In this document: positions 1 through 11,717 of the stretch, in pieces
Layout of the letters: every line of letters starts with the position of its first letter
Numbering within the stretch: the first letter of the stretch is position 1
Assembly (NCBI GenBank): GCA_032718565.1
Contig: JAVGVS010000234.1
Coordinates: 520,933-584,932 of the forward strand
Length of the DNA stretch: 64,000 nt
Direction: 5' to 3'
Source of the DNA: Distichodus sexfasciatus
Taxonomy: Eukaryota; Chordata; Actinopteri; Characiformes; Distichodontidae
Translations under genes and position numbers: made by a program
Notes under the pieces: generated by a model
What the model was told of the DNA's origin: nothing
Seen by the model: only the letters and a program-made list of their open reading frames with translations
Databases searched by the model: none

Positions 1-105
1 TCCTCTACTCCTCCTCCACTCATCCTCTACTCCTCCTCCACTCATCCTCCACTCACCCTCTACTCATCCTCCACGCAACCTCTACTCCTCCTCTACTCTC
101 CTGGT
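1..105 (+). repeat. C-rich short tandem repeat in a vtn intron
   Basis: Imperfect units of CTCCTCCACTCATCCTCTA-type sequence at the very left edge, downstream of vtn exon 5 in the transcribed direction. The base composition recalls the larger array at 44560-47660 but the unit is shorter. Confidence 0.7.
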
Positions 106-240
106 CAATATAAAGGGATGCTACAATATCTCTGATGTCTGCTTGATGTTTTCATGTTAGTGCTATGGGCTTGTTGATCACTGAATCGATGTATCACTGT
201 AGACTGAGGTATCGTTACACCCCTTGTCCAGTCTGCACAC

Positions 241-1386
241 CTTTAAAGAAGTAGACTTTCTCTCGGCCGTGGTGACCCGGTGCAGGAACGGCGAAGGCGG
301 CGTCGAGGTCATCCGGAATCTTCTGGAAGCCCACCGAGATGTCTCTGGGGTAATCTTCATCCATCACGTCGTTATCAAAACGCCAGTACTTATTACCCTG
401 AAGGAGTCACAATCACAATCACAGCCACAACAGTGGCTCTGAATCAGATTACCGACATAAAAGACCATGTTTTAACTCACTTTCGACTGAGTCACGTTAA
501 GAGAACTATAGCACTTGCACCTGACTGAAGAGACATGTTTTAAAAATATGATTTTAATGTGCTATGTCAGTCAGAGTAATGTCTTCTCATCACGCACCTT
601 AAATATGTAGGTTTTTCCCTGGCAGTTGATTCGGGTGAAGGCGGCGTCGATGGGGCCGGACATTCCCCAAACGTCCTTAATGAGTTTGGGATAACCTGGC
701 ATCACCGACCTCTCGTCCAGCTCAAAGAAATATTCACCTGCACACAAATAATAATAAATCTGGACTGCGCGGTCAGCTGGCTCTTGTGACTCTGAACCAC
801 AGGTAAACAGTACTGGAAAATTAATCATACAGTAATCAAAACCTGCATTCAAAACCCAAACCTCTAACTAACATAATCTTACACACAATTTAAAATTCTG
901 GTACATGAATGGAGGATGCATAAAGGAAGACTAGAGAGTAGGGGATGAATAAAGGATGAACAGACGATGTGTGCAGGATGAGTAGAGGAAGAGTAGAGGA
1001 TGATTAGGGGGTGAGAAAGAGGGCAGTGAACGAGTGTAGCTGTTGAGCAGTGAGTTCACCTCTGAAGGCAAAAATGGATCCGTTCTTCAGCTGCAGGAAG
1101 GCGTCGAAGCTGCGTCCACTGCAGGGGTCAGCGTCGGGGTCAGCGGGTGCGGTCGGAGTCAGGGTCGGGTTTGGGGTCATGGGGCCGGACTCGGTTGTGT
1201 TAGGACTGACCGCTGTGGTCAAATCCTCGTCCAGGTCAAACACATCGCCACGGGCAACTGCGGATCAGAATGCAACGTTTACAAAGCAGTGTGACTTCAT
1301 GTTTCTCTACAATACAAACCACAATACTCATTAAATACAAAAAATAAAGCGAGAAAATACAGGTATGAGGTAAAAATAAAATCCCT

Positions 1387-1427
<41 letters not shown>

Positions 1428-2420
1428 ATACAGTCCGACTGGCTTAAAGATGAAAAGATTATTTATTATTTATTAGCTTTATGTCTATTTTTTTTAGGTT
1501 TACAAGATGTGCATTTCCTGGTTTGTAGATGCTGCCACCTGCTGACAGTCGCCTGCTTTCAGGTTTGGTTTTATCATCAAAATAAATGAATGTTTTGTAT
1601 CTACATGCTCTGTTTTTGGACCTTCTATATTCTGAACGAGCGTGTTTATTATCCTCTTTATTATCAAAGACTTCATTTAATCTTGTATGTTGAAATGGAG
1701 GGACTGTGTGAAAACCGGCTGTAATTTGTAAAAGTTTCTCTCACTTTTGGACTGGCACACGGTGTTGAAATCCACACAGCAGCTTTTATAGAAGCGGCAC
1801 ATCATGTCACACTGGCATTTCTTCGTGGGGTCGAATCCGTCCTGACATCGACCAGAACAGCTTTCTGGGTAACAATAGGAAGCAGAATGTTAATGGAGAG
1901 AACAACACCAAATCCAAAATCCAGATGAACGTAAATTCTTCTGAAAGTGAGACTAAATCTTTGCGTCCCATCTTGCCATTTGCCGGTGCACAACTTGAAC
2001 TGGTGACCTTCTGATCCTTAACCCTCACTCTACCAACTGCCCCAGCTCAATACACAAACACTCAGTGGACAACGGGATTAAAAAAGAAATATTTACAGAA
2101 ATAAAAAAATTATTGAAATAATCATTATTGACAAGACTATGTCATTTCGAGGTTCTGAACATCAGTCACAATTAAATTTTGACGAATTGCTCAGCCCTAG
2201 TTTACATTGGAGCTTAGATACGTTTAATCAGAAGCAGTCTGTAGTTTTAAAAGCAGCTTTCTCCATACTGTTATTGTTTTTGGGGGGTGTTCAGCAAATA
2301 TTCATTACGCTCTTTAATGCAATGGCATTTTTGGATAATGGTAAAGACTTTGTTGGTTTGCTCACCCTCTGCAGCGATGACGATGGTCCAAAGGAGTGAG
2401 AAAAACAGTAATAACTTCAT
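241..2420 (-). CDS. vtn: Vitronectin, 5' coding exons (3' part outside window)
   Basis: Secreted adhesive glycoprotein of plasma and matrix; the family binds integrins, PAI-1 and heparin. Coding exons on the minus strand: 2420-2366, 1864-1745, 1257-1060, 737-598 and 397-241, all with GT-AG borders and compatible phases. Exon 1 gives Met plus a hydrophobic signal peptide (about residues 1-18). Exon 2 encodes a complete somatomedin B domain with eight Cys (CSGRC, KKCQCD, MMC, SCC, VC). Exon 3 opens with an integrin-binding RGD (residues 61-63), then a Thr/Pro/Asp-rich linker that seems short for the family, then the start of the hemopexin fold (SFDAFLQLKNGSIFAFRG). Exons 4 and 5 continue the hemopexin repeats (GPIDAAFTRINCQGKTY, KYWRFDND, YPRDISVGF, VYFFKG). 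The remaining hemopexin repeats must lie left of base 1. Which teleost vtn copy this is (a or b) cannot be decided here. Confidence 0.93.
1388..1430. repeat. (TA)n(TG)n microsatellite in vtn intron 2
   Basis: A TA run passes directly into a TG run at about 1404-1428. No function is suggested by the sequence. Confidence 0.85.
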
Positions 2421-3890
2421 GTCTAGTCGATCCTGTGCTCGTCTGAATTTGTGTTACCACTCTGAGCTGCTGAGCGAGTGTTTGAGGGATCGATGGATTC
2501 AAAAGTCACTCTGCTGTCTGTTTGTTTAGAACCCTCTGCGAGAGCAAACATTGATTATGCCGAATTCCACTTGACAGTGTTGCACCGACAACCCACACTG
2601 CTGCTGATGTGAAGCTGGATGTGTAATGATAATAGCATGCATTTTGTAAAAATCTTATTTTTTACTGGACGCAAATTGTATGAAGTAACGGCATGATTGC
2701 TGTGTGATGAACAAAGTAGTGTTAAAAGGGTATGAGAGTAAAAAACCCAGAATATAAGGCCATACGAGTGATCCGTTTGAAACAGAAATTGACAAGAGGG
2801 TGCCATGAGGGCAGCTGTTTAAAACATTTACTCAGTGGAAAAAGAAGGAAATAGTGTCTCAAGAAAGTGTTACATCCTTGGGGTTAAAATTAGAAGAGTC
2901 ATTAACTTGTGGTTCTATTGCTACCAAAACATTGTCTAAGAGCAACAGAAAACTTTTGCTGGCAAATTTTTGTCTTGTAGGACGATGCATTTTCTATCAA
3001 GCAACTACTTCAGTGTCATTTTGACTGTGCATGTTCTGCTGGTACTCTGGTCTATCAGATAAACTTAAAAACAAAGTGCAAGTGATGCAAAATGATGTTA
3101 ATAGGTATTCGTTAAATGCATCTCCCCGCACTCTGCATTGAAACGCTCCCAAATATTTATGCTCTCATATGAAAATGGTGCACACACAGCATAATCGTCA
3201 CACTAGGGCAAGTATTCACTCATGTACGGTGCACAAAATAAAGTCAATAATGCAGCCAGAAGCACTTCTTTCTACACTGGTATTATGTTACAGAATAGTT
3301 TGCCATTTTCTATCAACATTTTAAATATGGCTTTTAGGTTAAAACCTTTTTATGGAACAGATTAACAGACCCGTTATACAACAGGTGAGACTGTGTCCCT
3401 TAGCAGAGTCAGAATCCATTGATTACAGTTGAGCTGCTGAATTGATGTTAACAGGAAGGAGGGAAAAGAAAGGATGAAGGAGGAGGAGGTAAAAATAAGG
3501 GTTGTTGATAAACGATGCTTAGGTGTAAAATCCTGGAGTGACGTTCGGCCTCCTCACCACTTGATGTCACACACGTCAGGATCGTGCAGAACACAAGACA
3601 AGTTGTTCTTAACAGTTTGTGATATTGTATATTTTTGAGCATTCATCTAACCCTTTATTTATTGCCTAACATATGCTAGACATGCGTGATGTATATTGCC
3701 TGTGTAATGCTTTTCATCAACTTTGTTGTCTTAATTTCGTAAGATAGACATGTATATAGTAATGTTTCTGTGACAGAGGTATTTAACCTAGGCAAGCTGG
3801 AACATTCTCTGGCTTATTATAATGAATAAAAAATATATAAATTTTATACATACTGTACACATCTCCTCGATGAGTGGAAGACAAAGAAGA
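2421..3890. other. Upstream of vtn: no gene recognised
   Basis: Region 5' of vtn. No coding exon is convincing. The stretch 2960-3360 translates to fragments reminiscent of a LINE reverse transcriptase tail (NSLPFSINILN) but is full of stops; I hold this as weak. The vtn promoter should lie just above 2420 but I see no clear TATA box. Confidence 0.4.
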
Positions 3891-3960
3891 AGAAAGTGAA
3901 AGTGAGTGATTATTTGTCATTGTGAACACACCACAGCACACAGTGCACTTGACCCAGAAG
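3891..3960 (-). mobile_element. Fragment of the GTGAAAGTGAGTG repeat family
   Basis: Matches the end of the longer copies at 7300 and 16397 (shared ATTATTTGTCATTGTGAACA, CAGCACACAGTGCA), then breaks into the LINE fragment at 3961. It looks like a truncated SINE. Confidence 0.55.
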
Positions 3961-4232
3961 ACGGAACGCAAGTCTGTAAGAGAGAGTTGGGTAGCTGGGA
4001 GCAGACCCAGACCTCACTCTGTTAGCCAGTGCCAGTGATCCGAATTGATTTGAGCAGCCAACAAGTAGGGGAGAGACATGTGACCTTTTGGGTTGATCGA
4101 AGACAAGCCGAGCAGCTGCGATCTGGACCAGTTGCAGATCAAAAGTGCAGCGCAAATCAAACGATAGGATTAAGACATTACAAGTTAAGAACAGTATTAG
4201 ATGGTGATGAAACTTGTCATTTACAACCCTAG
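3961..4232 (-). pseudogene. LINE reverse transcriptase C-terminal fragment
   Basis: The minus strand reads LVQIAAARLVFDQPKRSHVSPLLV, then a frame with SGSAPSYP, which is typical of the region after the reverse transcriptase core in fish LINEs. Only a few dozen codons remain and the core motif is absent. Confidence 0.55.
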
Positions 4233-4233
4233 G

Positions 4234-5360
4234 CAAGGCAAGTTTATTTATAGAGCACATTATCATACACATGGGTCATTCAATGTGCTTTACAGAAACA
4301 AGATAAAATTTGTTAAAAATTAAAAGTAAAGATAAAAAGAAAGAACAATAAGAAAATGAGTAAAAACAAAGATAAAATAGAAATAAAACAATTAAAAATG
4401 CTATAAAAATATTTAAAAATCAGGCACAGTTAAGATATTAACAGAAATTTAAAATATGCCAATAAGCTCAGCACTGACGTGTGGGAAAAGCAACAGAGAA
4501 AAGTGCAGTTTTCAGCATCCGTTTAAAACTGGCCACAGTTGGGGCAGATCTGATATTAATGGGCAGTTGGTTCCAGCACTGGGCAGCATAGTGGCGAAAC
4601 GCCATTTCGCCTTGTTTAGTTTCCATTCATTTCGCCACCAGCTGGGCTGATCCTGCAGATCTTAGGGACCTACCAGGATTATACACATCAAACATATCTG
4701 AGATGTAACCAGGGCCCAACCCGTTTAGTGACTTGTACAGAATTAGTAGTGCTTTGAAATCAATTCTGTACTGAACTGGAAACCAATGCAGGGACCTGAG
4801 AACTGGCGTGATGTGATCTCTTTTCTTAGTTCTGGTTAGAACTCTGGCAGCTGCATTTTGAATGAGCTGGAGCTGTCTAATGGACTTTTTAGGGATCCTG
4901 GTGAGAAGAGCATTACAGTAATCGACCCTGCAGGAGATAAAGGCATGTATAAGTTTTTCAAGGTCTTGATGGGACACAAAATCTCTGACTTTAGCTATGT
5001 TTTTAAGATGCCAGAATGCTGACTTCGATATGGATTTAATATGTTCACTGAAGTCAAGATCTCCGTCCATGATTACACCAAGATTTTTAACATGCTTTGT
5101 TGTTTTAAGGCTTCTGGATTCTAAGTAGGCGTTTAGATTTGATCTTCCCTCTTTGTTTCCAAACAGGATTACTTCTGTTTTGTTTTCATTTAACTGGAGA
5201 TAATTTTGATGTATCCAGTCTTGTACTCTATTAAGGCACAAACATAGTGAATCTATGGAAGCAAAGTTACTAGGAGACACAGCTAGACATATCTGAGTAT
5301 CATCTGCATAGCTGTGATACGACACATTATTCTCTCTAAGAATTTGACCCGGGGGAGCAT
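4234..5360 (-). pseudogene. L2-like LINE, 5'-truncated, with reverse transcriptase remnant
   Basis: An open frame of about 240 residues on the minus strand (start of similarity near 5360, stop near 4627) encodes the last part of a non-LTR reverse transcriptase: YADDTQICL (catalytic YADD), LNENKTEVILFG, VKNLGVIMDGDL, SRVDYCNALL-like and QLIQNAAARVLT motifs, ending with LHWFPVQYRIDFK and LYKSLNGLGPGYI. The N-terminal reverse transcriptase and endonuclease are missing. The 3' tail (4234-4626) carries GTTTATTTATAGAGCACAT, a tail shared with the fragment at 40110. This is an old retroelement copy, not a host gene. Confidence 0.8.
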
Positions 5361-7299
5361 ATACAGATTCTCTGGGGAAGAACTGCATTTCCCACAATCC
5401 CCCGTGCAATAATATGATGAATGCGTGTCTAGAATAAACACTGCAAGCGTTCACAGATACGGCATGTGTGTTTCATCAATATAATGTCCGTTAAGTTTGA
5501 AGTCTTGTGATTCTAACGGTATGTGTGAGGTTTCTGTGAGTGAGTTACTAAAACATTCAGTTAAAACGTGCGTCAGTTTAAAAAGCCTACGTGTGGCCTT
5601 GATGTGTGCCAACGTGGAACTTTACTGAACACTAATTAAATAGAGGTTAATGACCGTACAACTAGACACTGCCTGCTCTCATCAGCCATTACATACTAAA
5701 ATGTGTAGCAGATGTAGACAATATTGTGTTACAGGGTTGCCTCCTGCGTGTTGCAGTATGTAGTATGTGTAGAAACTGTGATTAACGCTGTTTGCCTCAT
5801 GTTTTTGCCCAGCGATCTACACTTTTATTACTTTATCTGCAACTTTCTCTTTAGTTTATTTGTTACGATTATTACGCAGTTTCTTGAATAATTCAGAGCA
5901 CTTTTCACTACACGTAACGTTAATAACTTTATACTTATACTTTTATAAGAGTTTGTGTCATGCTTTTTTCTGAAGTGTTAATAACTCAACATTGGAAAAA
6001 TATCATGGTGATCCGAGCGAGGTCGAAAACGGCACTGTGGGCGTTGTGTGTGTATTTCCCCAGTAAGCCAGTGTGTAACGTCAGCATTTCCCAGCATGCT
6101 CTGTCATTTTAACTGTGTTAAATGTCACCTCCCGTGTTTAGTAATGTTACATGTTGGCCCCGATGTTTACTTAACTTATGTCTTTGTTTTGTGTACTAGT
6201 TTGTGTAGTGTGTAGTGTAGTTCCCATCGTCGTGATAAGGGTCGTGAATGGTGTAGAGAGGGGGCTTAAATGGGGAGATAGAGTGGGCTTGTGAAGAGCT
6301 GTATGTACTCATACACATTCTGGTAGAACATGGAAAGCTCATTTACGACCTCAACAGCCTTCTTAAAGGTTAATCTGGCTGCCAATAAAGAGCCTGCGCC
6401 AGATAAAATGCCCTCCTTGGAGTCTTGTCCTGAGCTCCGCCACAATATAAACACACAACCATGGCGAGATGAGCGTATTTATCTTATTGCAATGTAATTA
6501 TTTTATAGTTCATCAAACCAACACACTCGGCCTGTTAATATTTGATACATGATATTTAATTATACTTCCTCAAACATAACTGGGTCATAATGGAAAAATT
6601 TGGATTAGCATATCTCATGTGGGGGCGAGTTAGATTTTTGGTGAATTATTGTCTCTAGGCTGATGTCTCAGTGAAGATAAAGCAGCGGACTCTTGGACTG
6701 GAGGAAGAACCTTTGATCACATGAAAACGAAAAGTCAAAATCCAACAACACCGTGGTTTGTAGAGCTGAACTAAGGAGAAAACGAGGAGTGGGAGAGTGA
6801 CGTCTGAGACAGCAAAAACACACACACAAACCCTGACCCTAATGGCGTATTAAAATATGTAACCACATCCCTGTTAAAAATGTTTATGAGCTGAGTTATA
6901 GACTTTGTATGAAGGCATAAAGAAAAAAACATAGCAACCGCTGAAAAACATCCAACCTACAGCTGGAGCTGGGCGATATGAATAAAAATAATATCACTAC
7001 TGTTTTGTCATGTTGATCATTTTTGATAATTATCACAACATATTGTCATTTTATACTCGTTTTTTGGTATTCTTATACAAATTAAATGAACAAGTTAAAA
7101 TAATCAAACAATATTAAAGCAATAATACTTATTTCCAACAAACGGCACAACCTACAGTATATACACACAAAATACCCATAAATTATAAAAGGTCATTGAT
7201 TTTCAAGTATTCAAAATATTTGCACATACAGTAGCTGAAGTGAACAACACATTATAGCAATTTCAAACAGCGTGCAGACATAAAACAATGCAAAACAAG
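5361..7299. other. Intergenic DNA without a recognised gene
   Basis: AT-rich, no supported exon on either strand. A segment from about 6968 starts GGGCGATATGAATAAAA and a related CACCCAGCACTACC appears near 7648, suggesting an AT-rich inverted-repeat element interrupted by the SINE at 7300. Confidence 0.35.
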
Positions 7300-7546
7300 T
7301 GAAAGCGAGTGATTATTTGTCATTGTGAACACAGCACAGCACACAGTGCACCACAACCAAATGTGACCTCTGCATTTAACCCATCCTTGAGGGAGCAGTG
7401 GCCAGCTAGCAGGTGCCCGGGGAGCAGTGCTTGGGGACGGTACCTTGCTCATGAGTACCTCAGTGGGAACTTTACCGGCCCTGGATTCGAACCTGCGACC
7501 TTCTGATCACGCGGTGAACACCCCACCGTTACTGCCCCACAAGTCT
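7300..7546 (-). mobile_element. SINE of the GTGAAAGTGAGTG family, near full length
   Basis: Reads GTGAGTGATTATTTGTCATT through CCCGGGGAGCAGTGCTTGGG and GTACCTTGCTCATGAGTACC to GGATTCGAACCTGCGACC. The last part is the complement of a tRNA B-box (GGTTCGAATCC), so the element is a tRNA-related SINE on the minus strand. Further copies: 16397-16636, 20603-20830, with fragments at 3891, 20408, 22565 and 32888, and an inverted copy at 35575. Confidence 0.7.
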
Positions 7547-7700
7547 ATAGGCCAATGACATGTCTGTCGTTGTTATATAGTGGGCAAACAAGTGTGATCA
7601 AATTTTATCGTCGTTATCGTCATTACATTTTTCTCGATCTTCTTTCACCCAGCACTACCAGCAGCAGTGTAAATCACAAGTTCCGCCATGTTTCAAGTTC

Positions 7701-7889
7701 CGGGGTGTTGGTGGCCTAGTGGTAGGACACTCGCCTTTGGACCAAGAGGTTGTGGATTGAATCCGACCTCTGGCGTTACCAACACTGGGTCCCTGAGCAA
7801 GACCCTTAACCCTAAGCTGCTCTCAGGGAAACTGTCCCTGAAATTAGGAAATGTAAGTTGCTCTGGATAAGAGCATCTGCTAAATGCTG
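7701..7889 (+). mobile_element. tRNA-derived SINE with CTCTGGATAAGAGC tail
   Basis: A-box-like TGGCCTAGTGG at about 7710-7720 and B-box-like GGTTGTGGATTGAATCC follow tRNA spacing. The body reads AACACTGGGTCCCTGAGCAA, and the tail is TTGCTCTGGATAAGAGCATC then TGCTAAATGCTGTAAATG. This tail is widespread in fish SINEs. Not a functional tRNA: the acceptor and anticodon arms do not fold. Confidence 0.8.
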
Positions 7890-10800
7890 TAAATGATACA
7901 ATGTTATATCACTTCCGCACATATCACAGAATTTACTACAATCCTGATACAATTTTGATTTGGTTTCATTTCACCAGCAGTGCATATGAGACAAATATCA
8001 TATACTGATTTAACACCATCACCTCCATTCATATCACACTACAAAACTGAAATATCATTTGACGTTTATATTTCTGAACTCAACCAGACATTTAAATCGC
8101 TTTGAATAAAAACACATCTCTTGTTCACTTTAAAGTGATGTTCTGATATGTGTGATTGATTAAAATTTTGATTCTGGATTGATGCTATGGACTCGATAAT
8201 CACTAAAGTGATATATTGATGATTGATGTATCGTTACACCTCCACTAACTTCCTCTAACTTGGAAGAGAACGATTTTCATCTTGTTTCAGCTTCTCGTCA
8301 CGTTTTTGGAGCAGCTTTACTGAACAAGAGAGAATGGGGAAACCACATTTGCACTGCAACTCTGACTTTTAATCTTTATTTCTTTTTTAAAAAGGAAATT
8401 AACATGATCAGAGGATGTGAAACTGGAGCTTAAAAACACTAGAAATAGGAGGCAAAAACATTTATCATTGATATAATTCTTTGCAAAATTAATACTGTAA
8501 AGTGCCGAAAAAAGAAGTAAAGCCATATAAAATGACCTCTTGCCACATCACGGAAGACGCTGTTGAGGAAATCAGTTCTTTACCTCTCACCTGATTGCGA
8601 ATATATCAATGACCAGAAGAAGCAATGATCAGATTAATCAGATGAGCCGGATTAATCTCAATTATTCCGTTCACGCAGGTCTCCACTTGCACTTTATACA
8701 CTACTCCAAAACACTGCTACCAGCACAAAAATGTTTGTTATTGTTGCACGTATATTCTCCGTTATCACACTTTAATCTTTCGCAGCTCATCATATAAACA
8801 TAAAAAGTAAAGAGTATGGCACTTAAATTCAGTATTAAAGTGGTGTTAAATGCTGGAATTTTCTTGTTAAATGGCTTTTTGTAACTTCATCCATATAATA
8901 AAATTTTTTAAAACTAATTTATGTGGTTGAGAAGACAAAAAAGATTTTTGTTAATATTGGAAATGCTTTAGACTTACTCTGGCTGAAAATAAATGTAAAA
9001 GAAATAATTTTAAAGTCTTTTCTCTTTTAAAAATATTTGTTATAAAATATATAACCACATCCCTGTTGAAAGTTTTGGAGCTGAGTTATATACGTTGTAT
9101 GAAAATATAAACAAAAAGCCATAGCAACCACTCAAAAACATCAAACCAGCAGCAGTGTAAATCACAAGTTCCGCCACGATACGATATTATATTCAATATC
9201 TAATGAACAACGACTAAGCATCTCCCGATATCACAAAGTCTGCTGCGATGTTAATACGATTTTAATCTGTTTTTACATCTTGTTAAAACTGGAGCCACGC
9301 TGTTCTATACGATTTATATTTTTTAACTCATAAAGTTTAGATGACACTGGAAATGCTTTAGTCTTTCTCTGGACAAAAGGTTTTTTGATCTAAATATAAA
9401 TGAAATAAATATTCTGAATTCGATTAAAATGCAGTGGTAAACTGGTTATATGAGACATAAAGAAAGGGTTGGAGCAGATCCAAAAGGCTAAATGAGTATT
9501 AAAACTTCACACACGTTAAAAAAGCTTCTCAGCACTTTGTCTTGACGACAACATCAGTGTGCGATTCTGTAACAAGGTAAAAATGACAGTAGTTTTCGCA
9601 GTAGTTTCCTCACTCAGCAGATAAGTGGAACAATATGAACTGTAAAAACCTAGACAGGAAACTAAAATGTCTTCATATGTTAATCATTAATAATAATTTA
9701 TTAATTGCTGTCTAATCAGTCTGGAAGCGTTCTTGGTACAATGTGTCCTGAACAGTAATTCAGCCTTGCTTTAAATCATTCTTCCACTCACAGGGATTCC
9801 ATCCTTTCCTCTAAAAATATAAACTATAATCCATAACTAGAGGAGAGAGTGTTGTATAACTCAGTCATCACTGCTGGAAACTTTATTAGAGGCGCATGGT
9901 GATAGTGTCTAATTTCTGTGGAACTTTGAAGTGGATTTTTATGTTTTTATTGAATGTGCAGAGTCTCTTATCTGAGAGTTCTTTGAGTCAGGTAATCTCA
10001 GCACCGTTATCACTGAGGGGATCATAAAGAATCTGTAGAAAAATTGGAAAATGTTGTTGTTAGTTAGCTCTTAATAAAAACCAGTGCTGTTTTTTAAAAA
10101 TATATCTTAGTTATATAGTTACAGTTAAGAGTTCTGAAATTGTTTAAATCTTTATTAACTGAAATGTTGAGCTAAAATTTTGATTGAGATCTCAAACCGA
10201 AGTGAAACTGGCGTCATAACTGCTCATGTTGTTTTGGCACCATAAACAGACGTCAGGTTCAAAGAATTTAAGGGAAACAAAGAATGAAAACTATTATATC
10301 TCTAGTTAATAGATTATCTTAAGCTTTAATTTATTTTGTTCTACAGCTGTTGACTGTCATTTTAACTTTTTAATTGACTATAACTTACCAACTGTGATTT
10401 AACAGCCCACAAAATAAACCCACAAACACAGTTGGTAAGTTAGAGTGTCTTTCTTACTGCTTTGGTACTTTACAAAAATAAAAAGCTGTTCTACAACAGA
10501 ACCTGATGATGAAAACTCTCAAATATCACCTCAAATCTATATCACAATACTTGAACATTTTACCTGGGTTACGACTAATGAAGGATTATTTTGTTTTCAC
10601 ATTGTTTGCTTTTTGACTTCATAGTTCACAAAGTCTGTACTGTAAATCTGTTTAACTACTAAAGCCGAGATATGTCCTCTAATGAAAGAGTGCATATCTT
10701 TGTGATTTTAAAGTAACTGAAGGAAACACATACAGATGTATATCCTGGATGTTTAAGGGGGCACTACATCAACACACACTGGGGAAAGTAGGAACACAAT

Positions 10801-10900
10801 TTTTAAAAAGTCAAAAATAACTACAATATTCATAATGGATATCAATTAAAACCTCTGAACGTTGGTTATGATTAAGTTTAGATTAATTGCCCAGCCCAAC
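7890..10900. other. Intergenic DNA with AT-rich dispersed repeats
   Basis: No exon supported. Recurrent segments belong to a family that reads ATTGATGCTATGGACTCG, then GATGTATCGTTACACC (about 8160-8240, also 11390-11470, 120-215, 16640-16740, 30110-30190, 43330-43410). Other parts end in GCCCAGCCCAAC (10886-10900), the terminal motif of hAT-like elements seen elsewhere in this window. Confidence 0.4.
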
Positions 10901-10923
10901 TTTCCATAGGCATAATGATGATG

Positions 10924-11190
10924 ACAGGCGGCACAGTGGTGCAGTGGTTAACGCTTGTCACAATGAGAAGGTCCTGGGCACGAGCCCCTGGTCGGCTGTG
11001 GGGATTTTTCTGTGTGGAGTTTGCATGCTCTCGTCGTGTTTGCGTGGGTTTCCTCGGTGCTCCGGTTTCCTCCCACAGTCCAAAAGCAAGCAATATAGGT
11101 AAACTGGTCACTTTAAATTCGCCCCGTAAGGTGTGCATTTGTGTGTGAGTGTGTGTGGCCTGCCCAGAGTTGGTCCCCGCCTTGCGCTCC
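10924..11190 (+). mobile_element. tRNA-derived SINE (GGCACAGTGGTGCAGTGG type)
   Basis: Starts GCGGCACAGTGGTGCAGTGG with a degenerate B-box (GGTCCTGGGCACGAGCCC), followed by GTGTGGAGTTTGCATGCTC and GGTTTCCTCCCACAGTCC, a sequence widespread in fish genomes. A single diverged copy, 5' of slc13a2. Confidence 0.7.
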
Positions 11191-11717
11191 GTAAGTTCTT
11201 TTCATATTCTAGGCAGCTTTAAAGACACTGCAGCCTGATCAGTATTCAGGATGTAAATCACATCAACTTTCATCTCAATACAATATTATATAAATTCAAC
11301 AGACAGTGATTTGACATCTGAATGCATAGAAATAGACCACCTGTTGAATATATAGTGATGTTATCATTTGTATAATGTTTTTATTTTGGATCGATGCTGT
11401 GGACTCGCTGTATCGTTGCAGATTGGTGTACTGTTACATTGATGTAGATTGATATATCATTACACCCCTATTCACTGTGGCGTCTGAGACATGAAGTAGA
11501 CTATAGCAAAGTACATATTACTTCTCCAGTTCTCTTCACCGTCCTGTACACCCCTCCTTCTTTCCCCTCGCAACATCTCCACCTCTTCTCTCCTCATTAA
11601 CTCGCTCACTCGCTCTTCTCTCTCCTGGTTAATGTTTAATGCTCCAGGTGTGATAAAGCTTATAAAGAGTGAATCGAAGAGGTTTTGTCTCTCACAATCC
11701 CCCTCTCACCTCTCACC

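Noticed and set aside
2960..3360. Possible LINE reverse transcriptase tail
   Set aside because: Only one weak phrase fits and the frame is full of stops; noted in the intergenic entry but not called.
7701..7889. tRNA-like A and B boxes
   Set aside because: The sequence does not fold as a tRNA and has a SINE tail; the same applies to 10924, 14833, 32058 and 63838.
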